DNA of 64,000 bases from Tachypleus tridentatus (Eukaryota; Arthropoda; Merostomata; Xiphosura; Limulidae): assembly GCF_004210375.1 (NCBI RefSeq), contig NC_134825.1:72345558-72409557 (forward strand), in the 5' to 3' direction. Positions 1 through 12,910 of this stretch are shown here, one piece after another. The notes beneath the pieces are model-generated. The model ran no database searches and was not told the DNA's origin. It saw nothing but the letters and a program-made list of their open reading frames with translations. A program made the position numbers and the translations under genes. The stretch's first letter is position 1; every line of letters begins with the position of its first letter.

Positions 1-1975
1 TATTAGCTAATAATCCATATTTTAGTAGCATGTAAGTTTCAAGTTCTTAACTTTGCAAGGCAATATTTAAAAATCCTGAATTTTCCTAGTGTGACACATG
101 TGACATATTTTCTCTTAGCATGTTATTATCCCTATTTTACCCACCAAAGTTAATGACTGCCTTGAATGCATTTGCAATGAATTTGGTTGCATGGGTTAAA
201 AGTTATAAAAAATTTTGATGTAAGAGAATTTGTCTAGTTTCTGCATGTTATTAATCTGTTTTGTTGGATCTGTTATTTAATTAAAATTATGGTGCATTAC
301 TATCATCAGCATAAAATTTATGATTAACTCTCTTCAAAAATCAAGAGCAAGAAAAACAAAGATTGGTTAAGTATTTCTATTTCTGTTTTGTATCTTTTTT
401 TTTTATGTATAATTACAAGTGTAACCAAAATGTAAAATAGGGATCCTTTTAAGTTAAGTAAAATAAATGATTTTAGTATAATAAAAGTTTCACAAATCAA
501 CATGCAAGCAGCTTGTAGTAGCTTGAGAGTAATGTAATTTGTTAACATAATGTGAGTTGCACATACCTGTGTGGCTTACAGCTTATAGTGGTGTGAATAG
601 TAGTTGGACACAATAAAATGTAATTATAAATAGATGCATACTGTTAAAAACCTAGAGATAATTATGATAAATGAATGTAATTAACATGTTATAATTTGAA
701 GTCATTTTAGAAAGAAAAAGTTTTTTATTTAGATTTTTTATGTGTGATTACAGGGCTGGTCAAATTGACTCATTTCACTTTGAGATAAGGTAGAGAAAAA
801 TAACAAACTATTAAGTTTTACTTTAAAAATTTTAAATGCATTTAAGAGGTTTTAGGGATTACACAAAAGTAGTATAAAATTTTGAGGTGAGTAAAGTATT
901 TTTAATCTTAACATAATTACTTTTCATGTAGAGTATTCAAAGTAAGTACTCTATATTCATGAACAAATCTTTATTTTAATAAGAATACTTGAATAAAAAG
1001 TGTATATTTTTTGTATTTGAAAGATTGGCAAATTTTGTGAAGATATATATACTCTGTATTAATTGAAAAAAGACTTAATTTAAACAAGTACAAAGAGGCC
1101 AATGGTTGGTGAATCAGACAAGTCCATACTGAGCAAGTTATCATTAGAGAATAATAGTTTTAGCTGGGGACAGCTCAATTTTAGGATTATAAGAAGGTCA
1201 TAGACTCATGAAATATTCTCATTAACCTGGACAAGTAATATCAACTTATGCATTTTATTATCTAAAAAGATCACAGTAATAAACAACAATAAGAAAGCAA
1301 AAATTGAAAAAGTAATAGACTAGTTATAAAATTAACTTGTATCTAACCTTGTTTTTAATGTTTCAGCTATCTAGTCTAGGTTATCAAAATACACAAAAAT
1401 GTCTTTAATGGGTATAGTAATTTGTTTGTTTTCTTTACTTGCATTGAACTCTGCATTTTTATTTGTAACTTTTAAAATTAATTCTCAACTGCTAAAGATG
1501 AAATATGTGGACATATTGTAAGTGGCATTTTGTTTTGTAACTGTTGCATGTACATATCTTACACTGTCGTAAATGTATTAATAGAATCATTTACCAAGTT
1601 CGTTATTAGGTTTTATCCTAGACATAAAGATTGAAGTTGAGGGGTTTCATTTTTCCTATTTCACAACTAAATATAATGCAAATAGAAAAATGTATATACA
1701 CATAAAGTTAAGATTAACTTTATTAATGCAGGCCAGTGTGATGATAGAAATTTGACTTGGTAATAATTTATATACAGATGGTTTTATGTCATGGATGAAA
1801 AAAAAGCATTATGATATAGTATTGCTACAGATTAACTGTTCAAGTCTTAGTTTTAGAGACAGTTGTTGGAACTAAAATATACAAAGTTATTTATGGTAAA
1901 TTAGTATTAAGTATTAATGTCTAAAATAACTTTAAAGTTATTTTGTTAAAACTAGATGTTTACATTATTTTTCAG
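1..1975. other. AT-rich non-coding DNA, probably intron
   Basis: I see no exon with good splice sites, no RNA gene and no recognisable repeat here. CpG is almost absent, as in the rest of the first 26 kb. It probably belongs to the intron before the first visible coiled-coil exon, and also lies antisense to the 3' half of the calcineurin B gene. Confidence 0.5.
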
Positions 1976-2052
1976 AATATAAAATTGCAAGTTGATGTAG
2001 AAACTTTACATAAAGAACTAGAGCAGAAACACAAGCTTTTACAAGATGCTTT
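1976..2052 (+). CDS. Coiled-coil protein, exon a
   Basis: This internal exon follows a pyrimidine-rich tract ending TTTTTCAG and stops at a strong GTAAGT donor. In phase 0 it reads 25 codons with no stop and leaves two bases over. The peptide is rich in Leu, Glu, Lys and Gln with hydrophobic heptad spacing (for example LHKELEQKHKLL), as in a dimeric coiled coil. The two leftover bases (TT) join the first base of the exon at 4,599 to make a Leu codon, so the two exons fit. I do not recognise the family. Generic candidates would be centrosomal, golgin-like or motor-associated proteins, but nothing here decides between them. Exon structure is fairly sure; function is unknown. Confidence 0.6.
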
Positions 2053-4598
2053 GTAAGTATGTTTCTTTACATACTAATGTTTGTTTCTAACAAAATATTT
2101 AAGTGCATTTTTCAAGAAATCTGTACAGTGCTTCATGATTATTATTAGTTTCACAATATGTAAATGCATCATTGAATTTTAACTGTTTGATACAGTTGTT
2201 AAAATGAAAACTGTTACCCAGTTCTTTAGGTTTAAATTTAACAAGAAACTCAAAACATTCATTTTAGAACTTTGAGGTACACCTGATACTTGTATATTGG
2301 TAACCTTGTGTCTTCCTTGAATATTTTTATTTTATATGTGTTTCAGTTAATGGACGGTTTACATGTAGTTTTTTCCATTTTGTAACAGTTAAGCATTCAG
2401 TCCTTTGTGTATGTATTATGAATATGTTGTTAATTTGTATTTTTACTACACTAATTTTGAACTGAATGTGTGCCACTATTTTCTGCTTGTATATTGCTGT
2501 AATACATTTTAAATATCATCTTAATAGCCTAGCATGTGTAATAATATTGGAAAAACTTGATATCTTAATCTGTTTTAAAATAATGTTTTTTACAAGCAAT
2601 ATATGTCAGCAGGGTTTAAAATTTACCATAGAATGGTTGTTTTGAAAATAGAATGTAACTTAATGTGAATGAAGTGGGTTACCAACTTGTGTGCATGTAA
2701 GTTCCATGACTGAGATTTTCCCTACATATTAAAGTAACTTATTTTGTGTGTGTATGCATAATTGGCAAGTCATAAAATTAAATGCCATTTGTTGTCTACA
2801 ACTGGCAAGAAGTGATGTCTAAATATTGCTTGTGATCAATCAGAACAAACATGAGTAGTGGTGCTGAACTTAATATACATACTACCAGATGAACTTTAAC
2901 AACATGCTGTCATCCATGAAGTTGAAGAAGAGCCATGTTGAAAAATAAAAGAACACATCGATGGATTTCTTTATGAATACTATTGGAAATAGAGGAGTAA
3001 CCATTTAAAAAATAGTGAATTAATAAAGAATTTGACATGATAACATGATCCATGTGCATGGAACATAAAGATATGTATTATACTACCAGCAATTGTTTAT
3101 GACTGTGTCTAGGCAACTGGGAGGTATATGTAATTGGCTAAAAGGTATGACCTAAGAATACTTGCAATGTTTTTTGACTGATATCTATTTATTACTGTCT
3201 GAAAGTTTACCCTATGTGAATAAAGGCATACTTAATTTTATAAAGAAAGCTAGGCTTAAGTCCACACTGCCATTTTTGCTCAATGCACTGATTTTTTCTG
3301 TATAATTATTTTCAAATTTGTGCAAGATTTTGTGTATTAAAAAGAACCTACAGCTGTCTTTTAATTCTTTATATGATTTAAACATTCTTTTCTAAATAAG
3401 ACACATTTTCCTTCTTTCTTCATGTAGGCCTACATTTATATTTGCTTGCAAACTACAGTACTTGTACTACTCAGGTAGGTGGTTTTCTCTCAGTTGCTTC
3501 TTAGAAAAGCAAGTAAAAAATGTTCTGGTGTAACTAAAATGTTAAATCTATTTGTGGCAGACACAAGTACCTTGTTATGTTTTGTTTTTGGTAGTTTCAA
3601 ACCCTGCATAACTCTTTGTAAAATATTTTGAGATAATTGTGGTATGATTTTGGTTATGATTTTATTTTGTGATAAAGTGTTTGATTTTAATTTTGTGAGG
3701 GGACTTAATTGGTATCTTAACTCTCATGAAATAATCATGCTTATTTCAGGAAGAGGCATATTTACAAAAATCATTTGTGGAAAAGCTAATTTTATGTGTG
3801 ATTTTAAGATGTTTCTCACATATGAACACCTTGACTGTTTATTGTATACATTATGTTGCATTTCATTCATAAATAATTGCAAGCTGTTCAGCCGTTTTGT
3901 AGGGATTATAGTTGTGAATGGAGAGTATATTTGGTACATGTATTTTCTTAACATTTTGTTTGCTTTTCTTTTGCAACATTACAAACTTAACTACTGTTAA
4001 CTTATGTTTATTTTAATAAATTCAAAACTAAATGTTGTCACACAATGTTATGATTTAAAATTATTAATTTTGTTTTCTTGTATTAGCATGTGCTTGGAAA
4101 TAAATATTAAATATAAACTAGTTTGTAAACTATTATTTATATTGAATTTTACAAGAGCATAATATTTGACATGATTTCAGTCTGCTGCAAACTTTTGATA
4201 TAATGACATGCTTATAAGGTTGTAAATTCAGTGTATGAGGTATTTAACATTGTAAATAGTGTTATTAACCATCACATTATAATGCCCCACAGCTAAATGG
4301 GTGATTATATTTCAACAATGAAGTTTACTATCATGATTTGGAAATTTTTTGTATCAAATGTCAGAATCACCATGCTGTACAGTTCTGTTAATATTTACTA
4401 ACCTTTTTATAGTTATGCGTGTAGTTCTAATGTGGAAAAAATTGATTGAAATTTGTAGTTTAAAACTGTACATGTTTTCATATTTCTGTTTCTTCATTTC
4501 CAGGCATATAAATAATTACAAAGATCAGTGTTAATACATTTATTGCTCTGGTTAACTGTCTAGAGAAATAAGTAAAGCATATAAACTTTATTTATTAG
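2053..4598 (+). other. Intron of the coiled-coil gene
   Basis: The interval is bounded by the donor at 2,053 and the acceptor ending at 4,598. It contains several short open frames (for example 3,644-4,000) whose composition is hydrophobic and AT-driven and which have no splice context. I see no mobile element in it. Confidence 0.5.
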
Positions 4599-4705
4599 GG
4601 GGACTTTAGAAAAGTTAGAGCAAAATCACAGGAGAGAAATAGAAGAACTAAAGGAAACAAACAGTGAAGAAAAATGTGACAAGGGAAATTGATAGCTTTA
4701 GAAAA
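4599..4705 (+). CDS. Coiled-coil protein, exon b, with single-base frameshift
   Basis: The exon lies between a TTTATTAG acceptor and a GTAAGT donor. It enters in phase 2 and reads a charged helix (LEKLEQNHRREIEELKE and on), then runs into TGA at about 4,690. The break coincides with a run of five A at 4,670-4,674. Past that point another frame stays open to the donor and continues, in phase 0, into the next exon at 5,273. The exon length (107 bp) is one base more than the entry and exit phases need. The simplest reading is a one-base insertion, either an assembly or sequencing error in the homopolymer or a true disabling mutation. The protein family is not recognised. Confidence 0.6.
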
Positions 4706-5272
4706 GTAAGTCATTGCTTCTTGATTCCTGCCTTGGGTTTATTTTCTGCTAGTTGTTTTGGCATCACTTCATAATTAGGAAAGCTGAATATTTTGGTTTT
4801 GATGCCTTGAATAAGCCTTTTATTTCAGATTGATTGACCCATCCAGTGGCTCAGTGGGAGGTCAGAAGGCTTATACTGTTAAAACCAGATTTTAATACCT
4901 GTGAGCGGAAGAGCACAGAATGCTCATCATGTAGCTTTAGGCTTAACAATAAAATAAGAATTTTATTGATTGGCAGGAATGTTATTTGCAGTTACCATTT
5001 TTTTTGTACTAATTGAACCCTGTATAAGTAAAAAAAAAACAGTTGCTTTACAGCCTTGAAAATTGTTAACAAAAAATGTCTGAATTTGCTTGGTTAAATG
5101 ATGTTTGAAATCTAATGTAATGTATGATTACGTTTTTTTTAAATTCATAATTAAACATTGTTCTTCTGGTTTTCTTCAAAACTCAGATGAAAACATAAAA
5201 AAAATTACACTCACTCACGTATTATTGTTTATAGGTAAGCTTTATTGACATGACTTAATTATATTTTATTAG

Positions 5273-5361
5273 GAACTCAGCTTGAGAAACAATTTAGAGT
5301 TAAAGAAAATGATCAGAACAGTGGAAGCTTATATGCAAGCTTTGGTTTGGAGACAAGTCAG
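5273..5361 (+). CDS. Coiled-coil protein, exon c
   Basis: The acceptor is TTTTATTAG and the donor GTAAGG. In phase 0 the exon gives 29 codons plus two bases. The peptide keeps a leucine-rich heptad pattern (ELSLRNNLELKKMIRTV) and then becomes less charged, with a Trp near its end (QALVWRQV). A second frame is also open across the exon, but it needs phase 1 entry, whereas the frame following the A5 slip in exon b requires phase 0. The two bases left over (AG) join the A at 10,001 to make Arg. The intron between exons b and c is only 567 bp. Confidence 0.55.
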
Positions 5362-5585
5362 GTAAGGCTATGTAGGAAAGGAACTACTGATTAATTGTTT
5401 TAAAAGTTGTTTTTGTAATATATATTTGTGTGTAAGTTACTTTAAGTGAATGCACATTTTATTACTTGATTAAATTTGATTTTTTGTATGTGTGTGGTAA
5501 GAATATTCTCTCATCAGGGAAAAACTTTAGTTGATGTTAAAAAATTGAAATGCTATTTTGTTTTAACATCAGTCTTAACTCCTTT

Positions 5586-5855
5586 GGCCAGGCATGGCCG
5601 TGTGGTTAAGGCATTTGACTCTTAATCTGAGGGTCATTCACTGGTTTGAATCCTCGTCACACACCAGGCATGCGCCCTTTCAGCAATAAGAATGTTATAA
5701 TGTGACAGTCAATCCCACTATTTGTTGGAAAAAGACTAGCAAAAGTTGGCAGTGGGTGGTGATGACTAGCTGCCTTCCCTCTAGTCTTACACTGCTAAAT
5801 TAAGGATGGCTAGCACAAAATAGTCCTAGTGTGCAGCACAAAATCAAAACAAACC
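5586..5855 (+). repeat. SINE-1 copy, full length, old
   Basis: tRNA-like head first: box A-like GGCCGTGTGGTTAAGG, an anticodon-region ACTCTTAATCT (CTT, as in tRNA-Lys, where most other copies have CGT), and a box B-like GGTTTGAATCC. The shared body follows (AATCCCACTATT, CTTCCCTCTAGTCTTACACTG). It is visibly more diverged and CpG-poorer than copies right of 29.9 kb, as expected if its CpGs decayed in a methylated gene body. It is the only SINE-1 copy seen in the first 29.9 kb. Confidence 0.9.
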
Positions 5856-6791
5856 ATATTTAACCTTTTATACAGGCTTGATCACTTAACCAAACTTACA
5901 ACCATCATGTAACCAGGAAACTGTACATAATATAACTTTTAATGGAGTAAGTGTACCTTTATGAAAATTATTGAGCTTTTAGTAAACATTACTAGTCTTT
6001 TACTTCAAAAATATGGTTGATTTGAATGGGATTAAAATGATTTTTTTATCATACACCTTTCATATTTATTTATTAGAATCTTCTAAGTGATTGTCACAAT
6101 ATTGTCAACAGTACTTTATATTTTACCTGTTATCTTTAGAATCTTATTTTCTTTGTTTTCACTTATTTTTGTTTTATTGCTGTGTGTGACTGTATCTAAC
6201 TGATAAACCTACATAAAGTTAAAATTCACTTGACAAACATATATAGCTCAAGTTATATTATTGAATTAGGTGTTACATGAGCTTCTTGTGTAAATATTTG
6301 TGGAGAAATTGTATTTGATTTATTCATTTGTTTTCTTACCTAATACGTTTTCTTGTTTACATTTTAGTCACTTTTATGATGATAAATAAATTTATTTTTG
6401 CATGAGTGACTTGTTCTCATTACATCTGAAGTCTTGATAAAAATTTTTTTAATTTTGGTAGGACTGCTGTTATTACTTTACTGAATTTTTAGGTATTTCA
6501 AATATTCAACAATTAACATACATGGACCATGTTCTATAACTATTATAACATAATTTAAGTGGTTTTCACACTAAATTCAAGTGTGTTGAAATAATTCCCT
6601 CAGTTGGTTGAACTGAAGTTGATAGCAGCAATTTTTAATCTGTATGCCAGGTAATTCAACAGTTGTCATTGAAAATGAGGTATATTATAAATAAATAAAC
6701 TAAATTTTCTTTATGTGCTAATAATTAATATAATAGTATAATTATCAACATATTTTAAAAGACAGTATGTGATAGGAGGTATGGCATGTAG

Positions 6792-6918
6792 TTTGTTTTT
6801 TATTTAGAATTAAGCACAAAGCTACACAACGGTGTCTGTGCTTGCTAACCATGGGTATCAAAACCTGCTTTTTTAAGTGTGAGTTTTCAGATGTACCACT
6901 GTACCTCTGATGGGTGGC
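6792..6918 (-). repeat. SINE-2 copy
   Basis: Short tRNA-derived element read on the minus strand: a degraded GTGG..CAC.GTGGTAC head, a box B-like segment near 6,850-6,862, and the tail TAGCTTTGTGCTTAATTC. It matches the copies at 7,578, 37,396, 39,558, 53,738 and 57,062. Confidence 0.7.
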
Positions 6919-7577
6919 ATGTATTTGGATATTTTGTTCTATATCTAAGTTGTTTTAACAAAACTACATATCTAAACACTGCATAAATATTTAATTCTAT
7001 TTTGATGATTTTGCAAAATTATTATGGATATTTATATAGTAGCGTATTACATGATCATGTACAAAATTGTATGCACAAATTCATTCATTGCTTTAAGTAC
7101 ATAAATTAACAATATTTGATGTAACTGAAGGAAGACAGAAGATGCAATTACAAAATAGAGTATCACCACTACAGTACAATTTAATAGCAGCAAATAAAAG
7201 AAGCTGTTGGTTTGATAAAAGAAAGGTGTCTATTAATTTCCTAAGAAACACTATAAAAATTTTTAATTCAGGTTCTATAAATATAATTAATTTACATTGT
7301 CTTATCTTGATCAGGTTTTAAGCTTTGTGTTTTCATTTAAATCTTTTAAACATTAACTTAGATGTAGTTCCTGCATTTCAAGAAATCTTAAGTTTTTATA
7401 AGTATTATATTTTTATAAACATTGTAACTGTTAGTTTTGTTTGTGTCCGTTAAATGCTAGTTTATATTTACTTTCTAGTACTTCATTCCTATGTTTTGTT
7501 TTACTCTTCTTATTTTATGTTTTATTCTTATGTTGTAATTATTACAAGATTCCAGAAGGTGTTAGATTTTAAAGCAT

Positions 7578-7707
7578 TGTTGTTGTTTGTTATTAAACAC
7601 AAAGCTACACAAAAGGATAACTGTGCTGTGCCAACAACAGATATCAAAACCCAATTTAAAGCACTAGAAGTCTGTAGAATGACTACTGTGCCACTGGGGA
7701 GGCAATT
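7578..7707 (-). repeat. SINE-2 copy
   Basis: On the minus strand it runs from GCCTCCCCAGTGGCACAGTA through a box B-like GGTTTTGATATC to the tail TGTAGCTTTGTGTTTAATA. It is the clearest SINE-2 in the left half of the window. Confidence 0.75.
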
Positions 7708-10000
7708 TTAAAGTGATGCTAAACATACTTTTACCTGAAAAGTCACACCGATTGTGATTTTTTCATCCATGAGATTAGTTTTGTTTTTACCAGTATTAAA
7801 TGCTGTAGTCAAAGTTTTACTTTATTTTCTATGTAAGTGTTTTCACTACTTTTAGGTTTTCTCTCTTATTATTATTTCACAATAATAATGAGGTTACAAG
7901 AAAAGAAACAAAGAATTCATTATTAAACTTTATTATATAAAATATATTAATGTGAAGCTTCAGTATGTGCAATTATTAAAATAATAGACTATATACATAT
8001 AGCTTGTATGGATTCTTGCAATGAATGAAAGTAAAATAAAAATAATCTTTGCAATACCAGTAGGCCAAGCAGGTTGTTTCAGAATCTGTCTAATCTATTA
8101 ACCCCCTACAACATTGTACAATTATAAGCAAAAGCCATTTGGTGTGCCTAACCTAACTTTATTACTCTTTGCACTGGGAAATGAAGACTGTATTTATTTA
8201 CTTTCACAGCAACAAGTGCATGCTAATGATCATGATATCAACAACAATCTTATAGTACTGCATGAACTAACTGCCTTTGGTCCCATCCAAGTCTAAACAT
8301 GTGCACTGATTGGTTGAATTTAAAAATAAAAATAATAAAATGGTGCAGCATAAGTAATGTGTTGTGCAATCACAGTGCTTCATTCCTGAAGAAACAGAAA
8401 GAAGTGCTGAATATGACAGTAAAATCCTAGAAACAAAGATTGATTTTGGACTCAAATACTTCAAAAATAGTTCTAGATTCAAGTTCTATTCAGCACAACA
8501 TTACACACAAACAGAATGGGAAAAAATACTATAGACCAGGATGAAGTTTTCAGTTGCCATGGTGACCTGTCACCCAGGAACTATCAATGTCTGATTTATG
8601 GTTATTCTTGTGAGGCAATTGAAGGCTTGCATGAGTCACCAGCCTCTTCACCATACCACCAACTCCATTGCATGAACTTTTCCCATGTCTGGTGGCAGAA
8701 AAATGCCATTCAGTGGACAACTGATAATCTTCAAAATAGTATCATAGATTTACAAGATTTTTAAAATTCTTGTGGCACTGTGCTTTTTGTGTCTGATTTA
8801 CCTTTGTATTTATTATATTATGAATCTTAAACTCAGCCATATCTGCATAACTGTAATGCATACACAATATATTTGCATTGCCATGTGATCTAACTAGTTA
8901 TGCCAATAAACTTGTTCAGAAATGAATTAATTCTTTCATGTTTCTTACAACTTAATTATTTAACATTGTGAAAGGCTGGTTAGAATATTTCAGTGAGATT
9001 CATAAAATTCTGACAGGTATTTTTCAAAATTGTATGGATATATTTGCACACAGTAACACACCTGAACTAAATATTTTTAAAAATAAAAATCGTATAGTCA
9101 GATAATACTTTAAAAAATTATAACTCAAAAAGTAAGTTGAATACCATCTTGAGTTTTTTTTTTTGTAGATCCTATTCAGAGATGTGAGAATATATGGTAA
9201 AAATCTGAAAAGGCTGAATAACTGGTGACATGGTAAATCTGTAGCCTGAAGCAGGGCTATTTTTAGCTAAATCAAAAAAAGTTGTATGCAGCTAAATTTT
9301 TTTACAGATCTAACAGACTTTTAATTACAACAATTCCTGATTTATCAACTGATATGTTATAGGAAATTTGAAAAAAAAATTCTGCTTTGTTTGATATTAA
9401 GTCTTAGAGCTATGGCTTATTACATAAACCAATGTTTTTAACGACTTTGGGTTTTCAAGTGATTTTACAGCCTCACTATGAACATCCTAAGAGAGATAAA
9501 CTTGGTTTAAGACTATTTTTTTTTAATTATCTGAGATTAATTCAGTCAATGTAGCAAATTTCAGCTTTCTACCACCATTACTCTTGCAGCTTTAAGCAGC
9601 CAAAGTGGCCCAAAAATGAATTTGCTGAAAATAAAAAAAATTAATTAAATTTTACAGGGCTGTATATCAGAAACTGTTAAGAGATATTGATATAATCTTT
9701 GGCAATTTTTCATTATATGGGTAGATGAGCACATGTGAATTTTTACAAGGCATTCTGAGGGGGTCACCTGGAAAATTTTCCAAAATCTGGATGATTTGAC
9801 ATGGAATGACCCACAATGGGTTTATTGTAATACATGCAATGAAAAAAACAAAAAAAAAGGCTTAAAGCTTCAAAAACTTGAAACATCTTAAATGGATCAC
9901 ACAATATTACTACCAATAATGATCATGATATTTACACTTTATTTGGTGGGTATATTTATATAATGTTTCATTTTTCATATTGACAATGTTGATGTTATAG

Positions 10001-10113
10001 ACTGGACCATATTGCACAACTTAGACTAGAGCTTGCTTTCTCAGCAAGCATTCTGGAAAAGAAAAATAAACAACATGAGCTACATTACATGTTAGAGCAA
10101 AAATGTTCATAAT
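10001..10113 (+). CDS. Coiled-coil protein, exon d (possible frameshift)
   Basis: After the acceptor ending ...GATGTTATAG, phase 2 entry (AG from exon c plus A) reads a helical peptide including RLDHIAQLRLELAFS and EKKNKQHELHYMLEQK. The frame ends in TAA at 10,110-10,112. Just before the stop is another run of five A followed by TG; one A fewer would keep the frame open to a GTAAAT donor at 10,114. So this is either the end of the protein or a second homopolymer frameshift like that in exon b. The match of entry phase with exon c over a 4.6-kb intron supports the exon. Confidence 0.45.
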
Positions 10114-10168
10114 GGTAAATTTTATGAGTTAATTTAGAGCTTTCACAAAATTCTTTTATGTTTCAGAT

Positions 10169-10216
10169 GCAAGCAGGATATTTTGCTTAGACTGCAGGAA
10201 TTAATGAAATGAATGA
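10169..10216 (+). pseudogene. Possible further coiled-coil exon or remnant
   Basis: After a TTTATGTTTCAG acceptor the sequence reads a short helical peptide (CKQDILLRLQELMK) and then TGA at about 10,213. Downstream, reading remains suggestive in shifting frames to about 10,295. It may be the real end of the gene, or a decayed exon. Phase does not match exon d unless one assumes an unspliced or shifted junction. Treat as tentative. Confidence 0.25.
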
Positions 10217-10295
10217 ATCAACAAATAAGCTAAAATAACAATGGGATAAATTTAGTGGAAGAGATATAGAAGTGAAGAAAACTTCCTGTGCAATG

Positions 10296-12910
10296 GTATC
10301 TTGAATTTTATTTGAGTTAAACTGATTAGATGATTATAATGAAAAGGAAGTTAAAAATAATAAAGTGATACTCCTTTATACCAAAACAAGAATTTTTTCC
10401 ATAAAGTTGTTAAAATCAGAAATTCTGATTTATGTGTTGTATGTTAAGATGCTATTGGTATAAATGATTCTTTGTTGTAGAAAGATATTTCACATCTACC
10501 CTAAATATAAAAAAGGACTAATGGCAACTTCATGTATAAAAAATGAACTGAAAACTTAAAAAGTTAGCAACATATAAAATTTGGAGACTGAAGAATAAGA
10601 AAAGATGTCTAATCATGTTTTCTAATAAATCTTTTGAACAGAATGTTGGCAATAACATAACTATGTAAGAGGATAAGTTCCTTTACCAACAGATACAGGC
10701 TTATTAGAAAAAAGTCTTAGATGATTAGTTAAATAACTATAGTAGTTACTTTACCAAACAAACTTTGTTTGTTGTGTAAATTAATCATCCTAATGGTGTA
10801 ATGTTTTTTCTGTGGTGTATTCATTTTATTGTTCACATAAAGTTAAAAACTCTTGCATGTGGATGATAGGAAACAAAATAATTTTTTTCAGGTTTCATAC
10901 ATATATTTAAGTAACCAAAAAATAACAAGTTACTTCATTGATACCATAGAATTCAATTATAATTTATCAAGTTTAATAATTAAGCTGTATTTGTATCTAA
11001 GAAAATATGAAATCAAAAACACACTAAAGACTCAACTTACCAGCTAAAAGGTTTGTTTTGAAAGACAGAGAGGATGCTGTTATATTGAAAATAGCTGAGA
11101 AAATCACTAATGGGACATTCAGATTAGTTATTCACATGTCATATATAGAAGTGTATATAAGGGACCATTTCCAAAAACAGAAAGAGGTGAGAAGAGGTCA
11201 CTGTGTTTGATTTGCTAAATATAGCAAGAGCTAAGCAAATAGAAAAGATAAAAGGTTTTTTATTTTATATTGTAGCTTTTAAATGTTAGTAATTCAAGTG
11301 TCTAATTCATACAAAACTACATACTTTGTATTTTAACATCACAAACATCTAATCTGAGCCACTACTGCATTCGATGTTTAGATGTGTTTAATATTTAATT
11401 TCAAATTAGGAAGTTAAATAATGTATAATATGAAACTTTGGATCATAATTTGCAATTTCATACAAAATTTAAAAAAATAAATTCATAAAATAGTAGTTCA
11501 ATAAAATTTTGAATACATGTCAACAAGTGTGATGACCCATCAGGAAAGGGTCAAGAAATAGTGATGTAAGTAAAATAATTATCCTAATATAGTAATTTCC
11601 TGTGGCATTTTTCCTTTTTTTAAATTTTATTTCACATTCAATTAAGAATAGTAAAGTGGGAATAAAAAGCATAAAAATTATCTTAATTTTGAGTAAACTT
11701 CAACTTCAAAAAAATTTATTTCACCAATAATTAAATGTTTATATTTATATATTTAAAAAATGAAATATTCAGAACAACATGGAGACTCAAGGGTGAAGTA
11801 ACAGCAAAATCTTGTATGTAAATTAAATTTGTTAGTGTATCAACTTAACACAATACAAAATTAAAGGCATTTATAGTGATATATATTTCTGCAGCTTCTA
11901 CAACTAAGATTACAATAATTCGGTTACCACTAGTCACAAGATGGTATTAAAGAGATCAAGTTACAACACAAGCAATGTTGAAACAGAAAATTAAGGGTTA
12001 CAAAAAAATAAAGAACCATGAGCATTACTCACACTTTAGTTTAGATTCCTTATCTCCTTTCACACTAAACTGAGACACACCTTGAATAAACTCTAAATAA
12101 AAAAAAATCATTAAACCAGTAATTACTTCTAATATTTAATTTTTCTTAGTCACATACTTAAATTACACTGTGGCCTGACAAATCATTTACATGTGAATGT
12201 TCAAGTAAGAGAAGATAAGTGTCCTTAAAACTTTATATATATTTTTTTATTAGTCATACTGTGATATAATATCACAACTATTAACGTTAAAGTCATGTGT
12301 CACCAACTTCAGGATTATAAGAAAAAATAACAGACAAAAGAAACTTCTGTTCATTCATTTATTAATTAATAATGTGAACAATTTCATGGAACTACAATAT
12401 CTTAACATCTGCAAATCACCAATTAGGAAAAAAGAAATACACTAAAGATGTTTAACTTATTTGTGTTGTAAATCCAAAGATTTTCCAAACACTTTCCCAG
12501 CAGGGAACTTAATCTTTTGGAAAAATAGTCAATTATAATCACTTTGTGGATATACCACCAAGAAGTTATTATACATGTGAACCTACTTCTTTACAACCCA
12601 TTTGTTCCTCCATTATAAAATGGAATAAATTGCAGACATTGTGAAGATCATCATTGTTTTTAGTGCATAAAGAACAGCTAACAGAAAAGGTTTTCACTTC
12701 TAAGAGCATTTTGCCTTTATAGCTTATTTATTAAGGTAATTTTAAAAATATAAGTTGAAATTAACTACTTGCTTATGATGAGGTAATCTAGTAAATAACT
12801 GACACTTCCTTTGTCTTTTAATCCTTTATTAACTATATGTTAATTCAACTATAATTTTCCAAAAACTTGGTGAAATATTCTGTAATCCTGTCCTGAAAAA
12901 ATGAGCATAC
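10296..12910. other. AT-rich non-coding DNA
   Basis: I looked on the minus strand for the remaining calcineurin B exons (EF-hands 3 and 4) and on the plus strand for more coiled-coil exons and saw neither. No repeat family with recognisable boundaries is present. CpG remains nearly absent. Confidence 0.4.

Larger units (their letters stand above)
5362..10000 (+). other. Long intron of the coiled-coil gene with three old SINEs
   Basis: The interval holds one full-length old SINE-1 (5,586-5,855) and two SINE-2 copies (6,792-6,918 and 7,578-7,707), listed separately. The stretch at about 9,160-9,850 has an unfamiliar composition and contains a TGACATGGAATGACCCA-like string near 9,797 that I associate with arthropod interspersed repeats, but I could not find its boundaries. 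The open frames at 8,114-8,764 have no splice support. Confidence 0.4.

Noticed and set aside
3644-4000. 118-codon hydrophobic open frame
   Set aside because: Composition (Phe, Ile, Leu, Asn, Cys) is what AT-rich intron DNA gives by chance; it has no splice fit to the neighbouring coiled-coil exons.
8114-8764. Several open frames of 60-82 codons on both strands
   Set aside because: They overlap in opposite frames, have no acceptor or donor signals and no recognisable protein features.
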